Assembly: GCA_035772785.1 (NCBI GenBank)
Contig: JAOCPU010000016.1
Span: 62,001 to 126,000 of the forward strand
DNA length: 64,000 bases
From: Phlebiopsis flavidoalba
Lineage: Eukaryota > Basidiomycota > Agaricomycetes > Polyporales > Phanerochaetaceae
Direction of reading: 5' to 3'
How positions within the stretch are numbered: position 1 is the first letter of the stretch; each line of letters begins with the position of its first letter. The notes beneath the pieces are model-generated. The model saw only the letters and a list, made by a program, of their open reading frames with translations. It did no database searches and was not told the origin of the DNA. Of this stretch, positions 1 through 12,659 are shown in pieces. The position numbers and the translations under genes are program-made.

Positions 1-965
1 AGACACGGAATAGTGTTAGTCATGGAACGTGAAAGGCTCTCATGTGCAGAAAGCACGTGCAACAACTCCAGGTCTCGACTGTTGGACTGGCGAGACCCCA
101 TGATATCTACCGGGCCAACCACTTGACGTGCTCGAAATAACACATGTGATTATGACATTGCCACCAGGAACTGGCGATGTCCGCTAAAAACCTCGGTGCA
201 GACTCGTGTTGCGTGGCACGCGGGTTTTATCGTGTCGGATAATGACCACCAATAAATTTCACACGTGGACCTTTTTAAATGCACCATACTTCGTCCAGGC
301 GCTGTCATCGTTAAAGCATCACCACAGGACGTTAGAAATCTCCGACGGTCAGCTCCAAGTGAATCATCGAGTCGTTCCGCAAAGGTACTGCCTCTCCGTT
401 CCAGTCACGTGAGATCAGTCCAGCTTATTCCCTACCGCCTCTAAAATCACGCATACATTGCTGCACTTAGTAATATTCGGCCCGGTCTCAATCAATCGTT
501 CTACAATTATGCCTATCCTGTCAGTACCCCCACATCACATATTTGGCAACCCTGATCGCTTCAGGAAACAACAGCAGCAGACCTCGAAGTAACACAATAT
601 GGGGTGCAAGAGATTCCTTGTGCTCATGTATATCTCGTAATAGTGAAAGCGGCAGAAGCCACAGGTGTGCCCGCTTTCTTGTACTCCGTAATAGCAGGAT
701 AAAAGTCAGCGGTCTACCAACCGAACATTGGAGAAGGACATGGAACCAACACGCTCGACGCCCGCCTCCAGTTGCGGGAAAGTATGTTTCCCCTGAAGCT
801 CATTGTTTGTGCTCATGACATCACGATTACTCCACACAATTGTCTAAGAGCACAGATTTGGAATAGCAGTGATCTATTATATGCAAAAAAACAAAACCAC
901 GGACGGGATTACTATAGGAACGTAAACCCATCTTTACCCCTGCGACCGAGTAATATACACCCGAA
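1..965. other. No gene recognised (left edge)
   Basis: I see only short open frames with no recognisable protein family, and no repeat or RNA gene. This is the region downstream of UTP22 and may hold its 3' UTR. Confidence 0.5.
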
Positions 966-3900
966 CTAAACCAGTCCCCGGTGGCCCATGCGACTCGATA
1001 CTATGTTAGTGACGCAGGGCCTGTCGTAGTTAGTTGAGGCTTACGAAGCGATTTATCTTTTCGCCTTTTCCTTTTCGTTCTCCTGTGTACATGAGTCAGT
1101 CATGAGGGAGCTCCAGATTCCGTGGGGTTGACCTACCTTGTATGGGCACTGGACTGCTATTTGAAGCCGCCCAGTACCCGGAACGGCCGGGGTTTGTTCA
1201 ACTGTGGATCCCAGACGGCACCATATCGGTACTCCGCTAATGGGTCGTAGAAGATTTGAACGGTGTCCGCGTATACGCGCTGGGAAATAGCTTTGAAATA
1301 TGGGTATGGTGTGACGAATAATCTGAATGCAGCGAGGACTACACATGCATGGTCTTCGAAGAACCACTGCGCTGGATCAAGGCCAGGACGTTAATGGGCC
1401 AGCGCCCCGTCCCCAGCAATCCTGTGCGTTGGCATACTTGCCGGACTTGTTCCATGCCGAAGTGTTCTACGGTCACGTTTTGGTTTAATATCGCGAGTAG
1501 AACGGTAGTGATCACAGCTGTTACGAGGAAGCTGTAATCGCTCGGTGGGATGAACGACAAGCGGTTCTAAACAGAGCTGATATCAGCATTGGCCCTTTAA
1601 GTCTGGAGAAAACAGAAATTCCTGACCTTTGCATTGAAATCGGGCTTCTCATCCGCCTGCCTAATGCACCTCAGGGTACGCCCTATCGCAATCGATAGAC
1701 CACTCCACACGTCTCCTCGCCACACGGAGGTGGCCGCGGTCGGGTCCCTCAGATGTCCACATGCGAACCTCAGGAATACAATATCCGTCGTTCGTCGCGA
1801 TGACCCAAGCACAACCCTTCGTTATCCGCCGCCGATTACTTCAACCTTCCTCGCCGCCTCTGCCTCTTTTTGATCGTCCTCGTTGTCGTACAAGGGCACG
1901 CTGACCCCGCGATCCCACTCCCCAGTCTCCTAGGAACCGCACGACCTGCGCGAATCCACGCTCCTTCGTTCCTGGTACGCACGCGCGGCCTGTTGCGTCC
2001 TTGCAGCGCCGAGGAAGACCCCCCGCGACGAGCAGTTCACCGCCTCCTCGCGTACATGCCCGCGCAGTAAGCCAATGCGCGGCAAGCCATCGCTTCACCA
2101 GACGCACTGTGCCTGCAAACGCAAGGAACAAATGCCGCGCAAGGGCCCCGATCGCACGATGATGCCTGCGGCGCGTGCACGAACCGACGAATGTACTTTC
2201 TCCTTCGCGCGCACGGCCATGTGCGCGCTCACGAGGGTCGGGGGCCAAGGCCCGCTGCCTTGTCTGCTTTCTGGAGCTTCTTCTTGATGTGCTTTGGGAG
2301 GTTGTGGGCATTGTCGTCGATGATGCCGTCGAGCAGCGTCGCCCTCACGGTCGTGCCAGATCCGCGCGCCGCCCGGAACGCCCATCCATCCGCGTGACGA
2401 TCTCGAGTGCTGCGGCGTCCTCGATTTCGGGAGCAGTCGCGTCGCCGAGTATACGATCGCCTGCACGCAGGCCCGAGACCGAGTGCATTAATGCGCTGCC
2501 GAGAGTCTCGAAAAACGCGAGCTTAATCTTCTGGATTGCGCGCAGATCGTCACGGCCAGCGGGCCAGACTTTTTCGAATTCAACAATGATGTTCCATAAC
2601 TGGCATGTAGCGGGCAGAGAGACGGGGAAGAAACAGAGGAGAGAGAGGGTGGGAGGGCAACTGGGCTGAAGGAGTTGGTATAACGCGAGGACCGCTCCGA
2701 GTAACTGGCTGACACGTTCCATACGTTTTTTACAGGCAAGACGCGAAGCTCGTCGTCGAGGGCACTTGATGTTCTTCTTGACCAGAGTATCGAACGCCGT
2801 GCATGAGCCGTTTTGAATCCAGTGGGCGCACCGGCAAGCTTGATACAGAGCCGTGATGTCCTCAGGTAACCTTCAAGAGCTGATCGTACTCCGCCTGCCA
2901 GCTCCTGACACCCTTGTTGCGGGAACACCACAATGCCGCTGCAGAAGGTACCTTGTGACGAAGAAAAGGATGCTCGCGCGTTTCGTCAGCATTCTTGACA
3001 TCCTCCCACAACGACACTCTCGGTGATGCTTCATCCTTGACACCTTCGTAGCTCTGCCTTCTCGCCCCATAGGTCGCTGAATTGCACGAGCGATCTCGCT
3101 GTCTGTGTGGTCTGCAGCCGGGCCGTGGTCAACCAGTCTGGAGCGCGTGCTCCCGTGTCAAGGATCACGACAACCGATGTAGAATGATAGGATCGCTTGA
3201 CGAGGCTGTGCTTGCGAAAGAGGGCGAGTCTGAGAAGAAGGATGGAGGATGGCAATTGCTTTCGCACTGGTCCCGAGGCCGGCGCGTAGAGTGGTTGTGA
3301 GAGTGGCCATGAGGCCATTTGTAAGCCGATCCATCGTCCACGGTCTAAAGCGAGATGCGGCGAGGCCTTCGGGAGTTTGGCAGAAGAGAGGTCGACCCTA
3401 CAGAATATTTGCTCAACTTTCGGTTAGCATATGTTTTGCTGAAAACACCGACCGCATAACAACATCAAAACGATCTTGAAGGGTCTCGCTTATCCTGCAG
3501 GAAAACCTCAGTGAAGGGATCCTGGGCGATTGAGCTGTCATTCAGTGTCTCCAAAGTCAGGTTTAGCGTTCGTGCTTGAGCTGCGTTGCGGATTAATGTG
3601 AAGTTTCGCGAGGAATGACGTGAAAACCCACTGACTCATTTCTAGTGAACTCAAAGGGACGCCCGCCAACAGATTGACTGGACGAGGTGTGGTCACAAAC
3701 ACAGGCTCTTGTCCATCATACTCTTGAGGCGGAAACTAACTCCAACGATAGTCCAGGATGGTCAGCTGGAGAATCACATTAAAAATGCGACATACACGGT
3801 GTCCGCTCTCCGCCTTCAAAAATACGTGTTCTTTGCTGAAGTCATGTTTCGCTGTGTATCATCTCAGTATAGATATTCGTGACACGTAAGTCCTAGAAAC

Positions 3901-5540
3901 TTACAGAAGAAGTCTAGTGCGGCTCTGAACAGCTGGTACGAGCTGAGGCCTTTGCCGAGAGGTTTCCGCCTTGACCGCCTTCTTCCGGTGGACGAGCCTC
4001 CTCGCCGTGTTTGACCAACATGTCCAAGACAGTCAGCCCCACCACATGCCCCGCCCTCAAAGCCACGAACACAGAGTCTGCTACCTTTCACCATACCCTC
4101 GTTGATTAGCCCACACCTTGAGCAAAGTCAGCGCATCGCTAAAACGAGGGTATGGCTTTCTGCAAAGAGTGAACGCGCAGTAGATGTGCTCGGGGGACGG
4201 TAGAGAGGAGGAGGGTGGCATTGTAGAGTGGTTGTGGATGTTTCTTCTGTGGAATGGATGACGATTCAGAAACGACTCTGATGTTTGAGCGTTGAGGTGA
4301 AAGGGCTGGCTGAGCTGGATGGGTGCAGAAGGGGAGAGGGTGGGGATGACGCGTACTTCGACTAGCTGTTTTGAAAAATCATTTGTTGAGCCATCTTAAC
4401 GACTTTGTAAGCGAGAGAGGTTTAGAAGTGCAGAATTGGAGCTCATACCTGCGCGAGACCGGATCACAAGCGTTGTAAAGTCGCGGATCTCCCATGGAGG
4501 ACTCGAATGCCAGATCCACAATTCAGTCCACTCTTCTTTGTCGTCAAAGCGGCGGCAATGACAGACAGGTAGTACGCTCGCTTGTGGAAGAAACGCCCGT
4601 TGAGGTAGTCCTTCTCTTGAAAAAGCTTCTACAGTAGGCGTGAGTGACCACCACATTGATCAATTCTTGGTACTGGACCGAGGGCATCTCGACGGCCAAG
4701 TCTACGCGATATGGTCGCTTATCCTGCGCTTTCACGGCAAGTTTTTTGGTATCCAACTTCAACGACAGTTATTATATCTTCTGGCTTCTGGAATGACACT
4801 TTTCCATTTGGTATCTTCCGTAGGAGCGGGTGGCCCGGAAACGGGAGCTGGACAGCTATGCCCTTTTTGAAACGACTACTTACGTTGTCTGACTTGCACC
4901 GTGCTGCAAGCACAGCGGGTGGTCGGCCTCGATGGGTGATAGTGATGTAGGAAAGTATGAATGGACATGAGGAAGCGATCATAGGGCAAAGCATAACGTT
5001 GATATTTTGGGTCGCACGTTGGGCAATAGAGCATCAATCTAGGAGGGTTGTCACAGCGCAAGGAAAAATGGGTCTTGAAGTTTTAGATGCTAAGTGAGAT
5101 AACACATACCTGGAGCTTGAAGGAGCTTGGATCTATATAAAGATTCGTAGCATCCTTGATGTTTTCGCAATTCTTCTCCGGTGGGTGGTTGTTTCCTTTT
5201 CGGTTTGGTGCCAGAGTGCTTTTCGTCGTCGGCCTCAGCAGCCCACCACTGACCCATTCCACTCTTCCTCCCCATCATCATCCTTCTGAACCGTCTCAGA
5301 CTCCCCTTCGGAGTCTAGTTCAGCACTGGGTTCTCGCGCCCATACGGCGCCGAACCACTCCTCCTTCATCCCCATCGAAGCGCATGCCGTCGTCGCTTAT
5401 GTACTCTGCCCTCCTCATCTTCATCAGGTGAAGCATGCCTAGGCTGAAGAGTATAAGTCTCAGAATATATCTTATGGATTTATGCACACCTTTTTGGTAA
5501 CTGGAACTTGAGCCTCCTGCGTACGTTTCCTTTTGACCAT
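966..5540 (-). CDS. UTP22: U3 snoRNP/SSU processome protein Utp22 (Nrap family)
   Basis: Nrap/Utp22 is a nucleolar protein of the small-subunit processome, needed for early 18S pre-rRNA processing; in yeast it works with Rrp7. Segments read in order on the minus strand match the family: start MVKRKRTQEAQVPV (5540) followed by a GT-type donor; KPEDIITVVE and KAQDKRPYRVDLAVEMPS (about 4.6-4.8 kb); DALTLLKVWANQRGYG then RLCVRGFEG (about 4.05-4.13 kb); LSSYQLFRAALDF (3.9 kb); IQKIKLAFFETLGSALMHSV (2.5 kb); GTVRLVKRWLAAHWL (2.1 kb); VYADTVQIFYDPL, YGAVWDPQ and PRPFRVLGGF (1.15-1.3 kb). The span suits a protein of about 1,200 residues with introns. The frame changes many times without plausible introns, which I attribute to indel errors. 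The exact 3' end is uncertain: a stop at 966-968 follows MGHRGLV, which resembles the family C-terminus. It is divergent from DNA2. Confidence 0.9.
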
Positions 5541-5850
5541 GGTCCGTGACGTTTCAAAGATAAAACTTGTGAAGTAGAGACGCCCATAGTCAGTCCAGAT
5601 TTGATGGGTGTGAGTCGATCGAATCGGGTGATGTGAGCGGACAGCGTGGACGCGATCAAACGCGACCGAAGTGCGTTAGTTAGGCGCCTACACACCCAGC
5701 TCGCTTCCACCGGTTGCATACTCAGCTCACTGTACCGGGGTCGCTACTCACTTTGTCTCGGCTGGAAACTGACACGCGCCCGACACGATCAACATTCCAA
5801 TACGCGACTTTCAAGCTTGCTATCGCGTCTCTAGGTTGGACACCTTAGCC
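5541..5850. promoter_or_regulatory. Bidirectional UTP22/DNA2 promoter with ACGCG cores
   Basis: The 310 bp between the two divergent start codons contain five ACGCG cores, the centre of the MluI cell-cycle box, at 5650-5654, 5660-5664, 5774-5778, 5802-5806 and, on the reverse strand, 5824-5828. MBF-type (Swi6/Mbp1) regulators bind ACGCG and drive G1/S genes in ascomycete yeasts, and DNA2 is a plausible target. That this fungus uses it the same way is inference. No clear TATA box is seen. Confidence 0.5.
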
Positions 5851-8800
5851 ATGGCCCCGAGCAGCCGCACGGAGGCAGAGGAAGCTGCGTTCATGAAGGA
5901 CTTGCTCTCAGGGATTGACGATTCTTTCTTCAATGCCGTGGTGCCATCTCCCGATCCACCCCGTAAACGCGTACAGTATCTAGTACCCGATTCAGCTGTC
6001 CCCCGTCCGGTGCCTGTATAAAACCCCCAAGAAAAATCGGCCACGAGGCGCCCGTTTTGGCGCGTCGCGCGTCACCTCAGGTCCATCGTTCTCCAGGAAA
6101 GAAGAATGGAAGAGACCGAGAATCTGGCTTATTTGCTAGAGGGTGCAGAAAATTGGGACTGGGCTGATATGGACCCCCCAGCAGATTTCATGACACCCAA
6201 GAAGGCCACCCGCGCAAGACAGAAATGTGACTGTCAGTTGTCTCACGTTCTACTGGTACGCCCATGTTCATCCTTACGAGCAACTAAACTCTACAAGCTC
6301 TCAGCTAGAACGCAAACGTCCAAGGTGGGAGCCATACCCCTGTGTGCGGTGTGTTATCAAGGAAGGTCAGCTTCCGCGCGACTATGCGCACAAGGTTCGT
6401 CTCCTCTCATCATCAATTACCTACATGGATCAAAACGTGTAGCTTCGGTTAGCTGCAGGAACACTTCTTGTATCCGCTTGAGCCTACTGGTCAAAACAAA
6501 GGAAGGTCATTTTGCAAGATGCATCTTCCTGGGTCGGCCACAGATATCCGAAATTGTTGTGAGATCTGTTTGTCAGACGTTTCATTAGTGGATTGTCATT
6601 GAACAACCGTCACAGGCGACATCGTAAACGTCATAGGAACTTTTGCCCTTGACGCCCGTCGACCTCAACATCGGCACTGTCTTCCGACTATTCTGCTCTC
6701 TTCTGCGGCCACTTCTCCCCTTCTCATTCACCACCCCGATATTCTTATAACGGCCACATCTCTTTCGAACACGCCAACGTGTACCCGACGTCCCCTGCTA
6801 AGCAATTTAGTCCGCTCCTCCACAGATGTGACCCCTGCCCTTGTTTGGGGAAACATTTCTCCACGAAGTCATGCAGTCGTGTCTACAGACCAATGAGTGG
6901 GATCAGCATTGGATGCAGACGAAGATCGACGCAGGATCATTAGGAGAAGTCTTAGACGACTTACTGAGATTGAATGTCGATGTTGATCAGGCAACGCGGG
7001 AGGTCTGGGCTCGTGCAGGTGGCCTCAGACATTTGCGTCTCGGTATATGTCTGGATAGCGTTACCGAAGGTGAGACCTCTGTTCGACATCACGTGGTGGG
7101 AAGTCTTACGATAAAAAAAACAGGACGAGATGCCACATTGACAAAACACCCGCTCTGACCGCGGTCAAACTTCTACCTTGGCCATCAGCAAAACTCCACG
7201 ACATCGAAGAGGACATATGGTCACCTACATATGGCCTGAAGGGCAAGATCGAACGCGTTCCGTACAGGCGGTGATCGCAAACACGGACAGTTCTAGCAAC
7301 CCCTTCAACATTACGTGTCCGACCGTTCACTGTCGCACATCCTGCCCATTCGAAATTAAGACTGGTCGTGCCATCAGGGCATGGAACATCGTGCCCAAAC
7401 TATGTTATACACACGCTCTTGATGAGTGAGAGGTATGGGATGCAAGTACCAAGTGGGCTTTTATACTACACTCAGAGCGAAGAGGTCGTGCCGAGTTCCC
7501 ACAGCCAAGAACGAAGTGCGCGCCTTGATGATGATGAAACGCAACGAGCTAGCCGGATACATGACGCGAAGAGTACTGGCAAGACTCAGAACCATTCCTC
7601 CCGCCAACCATCGATGACCATCGGGTTGTGGGAAGGTGTTATTCGGTAAATATTGCATGCTCTATCGTAAAGTGAGTTACATTACCCGTCCTCATATTCG
7701 ACACTGACGCCCGATAGGCGGTGGATGGAATGGAGGATAGTCTGTAGATGACAGCTCGCCTATCGCAGACATATACGAACTGTAAAACTTCGCATCTTAC
7801 CGCCCTCACAAGCCGCTTCATTCTCAAGAAATGGGAGTCGCTCATTTCAAGGGCAAGAGCAAGACCTCGTACGGTTCAAGAAAGAACTCTGGCCGCTTCA
7901 GCGCCATGAAGGAGCTGCTGACAAGATAACGGACAGATGCGTTTCCAAACACTGCGCCTTGATTGACGCGTTACGCGTTTTACTCAGCGGACCATCTCCA
8001 TCCAATGCCTACGTCTTAAGAAGAGAAGGCAAAATCCAATCAACGACACTATCGCTTTTGGCAAAGCCTTCGCCTAGCGATGGCTCTGGCGACTCTCTCC
8101 TGCATGGCCAAATGAACCCCGGTTGACGCAGTGGTGGACCGTCTCGGTCGAGCCGTTAGACCTCTGCGCATTCGTCCGGGGTTACATACTAGAGTTGACT
8201 GCCAGAGGAAGTTGTCCTTGGTAGCTTGATCACGTCACACTGGACGAAGATGCAATTCGTGCTGCCGACGTCCGGCTCTGCCACAACGGATGCGTACCCG
8301 TCATACTTTAGAATGACAGGGGACGAGGCTCTTCGGGTGGTATGGATGGCCCACTCCCGCATACGAGATAAACCTCGCACAAAGCTGTTCTACGCAGATG
8401 GCGACTCAGCGCAGACGCATTTGAGCTTCGTCGTTGATTTACGATCACCCTCGCGTATTGCTGAAGCCGAGGAGCCTGAGCTTCGTCCCCCACGTAGAGA
8501 AGATAATGAAGAAGACACATCAACACAAACCAGCAAATGGTGCCATCCGCAAGGTGTTGAGTGCCGAGGATTATGCACTCAATCCTAGGCATGCCTGGAA
8601 CAGGAAAGACGACAGTCATTGCTGCAACTGTATACGCGCGCTGGTGCCCTCCATGGGTACAAGAGAGTCCTCCTGACGTCGTACTTACACACTCATCCGC
8701 CAGTGGATAACCCATTTTGATGAAACTCCAAAGGACGATCCCCGCCTTCGACTTTGGTATCGTACGTCTAGGCAATATCGACTAAGGTCAGTTCATTAAT

Positions 8801-10374
8801 GGGTGAGGAGTAACGACCTTAACGCTTTCGCAGATCCATCCCGATATCCATCAGTACACGCTGGCAGCGCCGACCAAGACTGCCCTATACTCGATGACAG
8901 CCACTTCGAGAAATCCCCAAGTCAATGGACCGACTACACACCCAACGCTATGCGTTCCTGCCTTCCTCTCACGTACTACGCTGTCTCTTCACCTTACTGT
9001 GATCACACAGTTTACTGTTCACATGTTGTGGTCGCATGAGAGTATATTACTCAAGAGTGCTTCGACAGTCCTCTTTTTCAGCCGAAGGTGCCACTATTCT
9101 CACAGATTCATTATGCATCACGTCGGCACGCGCACAGCATGCCAGTTTTTACCCCCCCCACTTTCCATGCCCTACAGGCCCCTTTGCGATTTCCGCAGAG
9201 AATGTTCGTGATGGTTGGCGACCTTTCCAACTCCCTCCCCTGAGTCTGTACGTCCTTAGTGTTATCTCCTCCCTCCTCACTCATCCGACTACCTCTGACT
9301 TAACATTTTTGAAGGTCCGCAACCGCCAGGCCAAGAAGGCGGGGCATTGTGGATGTTCGCCTTCTTCCGCTCTTCTCTCTGGAAACCCACCCACTAATGC
9401 CGTTCGTCGACCCTACACGATGTCACGTACCCTTGGATGAACGTATGATCATTATGCTCCCTTTCGAACAGAGGTCTTCATCTACGGAGACCGATTGTTG
9501 CTTGTGGTTCTGCTCGGGAGGTGGCACAGCAATATCTACTGCACTGTTAAAATTTGAGTATTTAGTTATTGCTTTTGTCGTACGTCTTTTAAGCACTCTT
9601 AGTCTCATGTTTTTCTCATGTCTTCCCACTTGTTCATTGTTAGGTCCGCTCATTACATTCCTTTTCGTTGTCTACATGTCCTCAAGACGCTTGCTGGATA
9701 GAACACATACATTCACTGTGATGAAAAGTACAGTTTCCTCTCAATTTTCCGGAACACTATTAATGTCTCTTTCGCTAGCTTGTAAAGCCGTCTTCATAGA
9801 TACAGACGCACGCTGTCCCCGCCTCCGAGTCTCGCGTTGGCGACCTCACACAGAATGTGACCGAGATGCCAGTGGCTCGTTCTCAGCAAATTGCGGAGGC
9901 ACGTCACCAGCAAGCGGCGATACGCCCAGAGCAAATCTGGTTTGTCAATCTTCGCTCTACCGGCCAAGCAGATTCAATGCTGCTCCTCTCAACACTCCTG
10001 GCGCGGGCCAGCGAAGGCATCGAGATGCTTCCACACTTGCGGACTCGCTAGCCGGGGGCGGGAACAGAGGACTTGGGCATCGTCGTTGTCCCGGAGGTGC
10101 GCTCGAAACGGGGCCTGCGCCGTTCGCCCAATCCATTCTCTGCCTCTCTCCAATCATCTACACACCGTGCTCAGCACCCCCACCTCAAGTGAATGGGTTT
10201 CCGCCTCGCGTTCTTCCCTTTTCCATCAACGTCTCGTTCACCCGCGCCTTCTGATCCCCCCGGTGCAAGCTGTTGTTCCTTTCATTGTCGGCCGCGCAAG
10301 ACGATGCAGACCGCCACCGCTGTGGAAGAGTTTTTCAGTCTTATGGACGACGCGGATGGCTGTCATACTGTTAA
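5851..10374 (+). CDS. DNA2: DNA replication ATP-dependent helicase/nuclease Dna2
   Basis: Dna2 cleaves 5' flaps during Okazaki-fragment maturation and resects double-strand breaks. The start MAPSSRTEAEEAAF is at 5851. The N-terminal half carries the RecB-like nuclease: ILITATSLSN (6.75 kb), ALVWGN and HEVMQSCLQ (6.83-6.88 kb), DIEEDIWSPTYGLKGK (7.2 kb), PFEIKTGRA (about 7.35 kb, nuclease core), QTMLYT, and a later CMLYR near 7.65 kb where the family's iron-sulfur cysteines lie. The C-terminal SF1 helicase has Walker A GMPGTGKTT (8588-8614), VLLTSY (8.67 kb), VMVGD followed by QLPPL (9.21-9.24 kb), NRFIYGDRLL-like sequence near 9.48 kb, GDLTQNVTE (9.84 kb), INVSFTRA (about 10.23 kb, motif VI) and TAVEEFFSLMD (10.32 kb). 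Many non-intron frame changes are present. The end is taken at TAA 10372-10374 after GWLSYC; another frame stays open to 10528. Confidence 0.92.
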
Positions 10375-12659
10375 CTCTTCACTTAACGCCTTTTTGTGGA
10401 ACGGATTTTGCATTACGAGAGTCTGTCGACTCAGCTACCCGCATATCACGATAGCGATCGTACACGAGAGGATGGAGACTGCGCCACGGAGCTCAAGTGT
10501 TATGGTGGGTCTGCGGAATAGAAGTTGAGAGTAGGTGAGCGGTCCAAGGAGTGATGGATTGGACGATGGTTAGTAGGCGGTGCATGGCCCCTCTTGAATA
10601 GATTCTTCGTTGAAAGCGATACTCCATATTAAGGCGTTGTGCTTACCCTGGTTTGATTAGAGGCTGAAGTTGGTTTTCCCGTATATATGCAGCCATTGTT
10701 GTATTACTAAGAAGCGTATTCACTATACTGACCCTTGGGATGGATATCCACTCGTTGTGGGCGGACACAACAGGTCACCCTAAGATTAAAATGCCTGTTG
10801 TAACCGGCCCAACATAACACGCAACCTTGCCGTCCAATCTCACTAATCAATATCTGGGGCTCATGTCGCCAGAAAACACAGGAAACAAGCGCTCAATCTG
10901 CAAGAATTCCGACTGAGCTGAAGGACGAACATCCTGAGTAAATCCATACATGACAGGCGTACTATAGATATTGCACACTACCGACGACCATGTAAGAAAC
11001 CTCCCCAAACTACCCGTTACTCTACGCGGGGCCTTACACCTACATTAATCCTGGGACGTAGCTGTTCGCCTCTTATTTGATCATATCGCGCGTGCCATAG
11101 CTCCGTTTTTTTTTTCTTTTTTTTTTTTTTGTAACCTCACCGGACCTCGGGCTATCGATGTCATCGACCCAACAGTCTAATGTGCGTTATACCGATTTGC
11201 CTATGACTCTTCAATTAATGAGGGACCCCCCATGTCCATAGCAACAGTCTCGCAGATTAGTTGAAGAGTGTCATGTACCTTGTGAGCGACTTTCACAGTC
11301 TCCCACCGGTGCAAAGTCCCAAAGGAGTCCGAAATCAAGGCCAACGCTGTAGGATCACGCATTCATCTTTGTCATGAGCATCTTCAAGTGGGCCTTTGTC
11401 GGTCATGGGATATGGTACTTCGTTTCGCGCGAAGGATCATCACTAACCGTATCGCTTTTGCAAGTTTTGTTAGAGCCCCCACGTTTGGACATTGTCGCCG
11501 ACCAACAGTATCTCAACGAAATTTGACGGCCAGGCCATCTGGGGTTCGAGATGCCAGTTCACGACACGCTACGGATGGATATCGCACCGTGGATTTCCCA
11601 GGACAGGCCTGTGAGCATGGTGGCTAGAAATTGAATGTGTGTGCGGTGCCGGAGACCGTCCAACTATCTATATGGAAGACATTAAAAGTGCGTCAAGGAT
11701 GCAAGAGGTGCTGGTCTGACAAATCGATGGTGTAGGTTTGTTTAGTTTAGATCATGGGCGTGGGGCGTAGTATTGTGATGGAAAAACTCTCATCGCGGTG
11801 TGTGTACTCGCCATACGTTGCCAGTGGATCTCCACTCATGTGTGCCGCAGAGGAGACTCTGCAGGCTACTGCATCGGGCATATGTCGAAGAGTGATTAGA
11901 CAACAAAGCTATCGCATCGCTGTCTGGGCAATGGCGGACTGAGCCTGTTGGGGCCTGATTCGTACTACAAAAAGATACGATGCAATTGCCAAATTCGCCA
12001 ATCTGCGGGAGGATGGGATTTCGGCGCGAAAGCCGTTCGGTTGCCACCGTGGGAGTGTTCCCCGACTCCCGGGCGGGCGAGCCCACGCCGAGTCTCGGGG
12101 GGCGGCCGAACGCCAGCGGCACCTGGTTCGCGACGGTCGGCCGTGGGTGCGAGCACGTTCCCATCTCAGCCGGCCTCTGAAGCGACATACCTATTAACGG
12201 TAGTGTTTCCTCAGCGGGTTAGTGGGTACGTAACCGCAGCTCCACGTGATAATGAAAACAGAGTCGACGAGAGGTCGAGTTGCGGCGAGGCAGACCTCGG
12301 GGGGTCCACGCTCGCCGACACAAGCAGTCGAATTCGGCGGACCATTTTGATGGCGATATTACGTAATATTGGGCCGTTGTCGCAGCCGACGGATTTTCCA
12401 GCACAAAAAGGGCAGGTGTGCTTAAAACCCAAGCACCGCCAACGCGACCTCCATCCTTCTTCTCCCCTCCTCCACACCACCACACACAGCGTCGCTGCTG
12501 CTGCCAACGGTCCTTTACTCTCCTTTCTGCTAATCAGTCTCTTCCTGGACCCTGGTTCCATCGTAATTCCTCCTCCCTCGTACCGCTTCTCTTAATCTTC
12601 AACTCCTTCTCACACACCGATATTTCACTTGGAGACGAGATCTCAAACGACTCTTTACG
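10375..12659. other. Gene-poor interval with T tract and GC-rich block
   Basis: No protein family is recognised. It contains an interrupted poly-T tract (11106-11115 and 11117-11130) and a GC-rich block around 12.04-12.18 kb. The last few hundred bases should include the promoter of the copper radical oxidase; a weak AT-rich element lies near 12420, but there is no convincing TATA box. Confidence 0.5.
11106..11130. repeat. Interrupted poly-T tract
   Basis: Ten T, one C, then fourteen T. It is a simple homopolymer without a neighbouring gene. It could be the end of a reverse-oriented retroposon copy, but I see no element body next to it. Confidence 0.8.

Noticed and set aside
2175..2669. Plus-strand 164-residue open frame
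   Set aside because: It lies antisense to UTP22 in a GC-rich stretch whose conserved protein is on the minus strand.
9349..10254. 301-residue plus-strand frame as a separate gene
   Set aside because: It contains DNA2 helicase pieces joined to out-of-frame sequence; helicase motifs continue in other frames on both sides.
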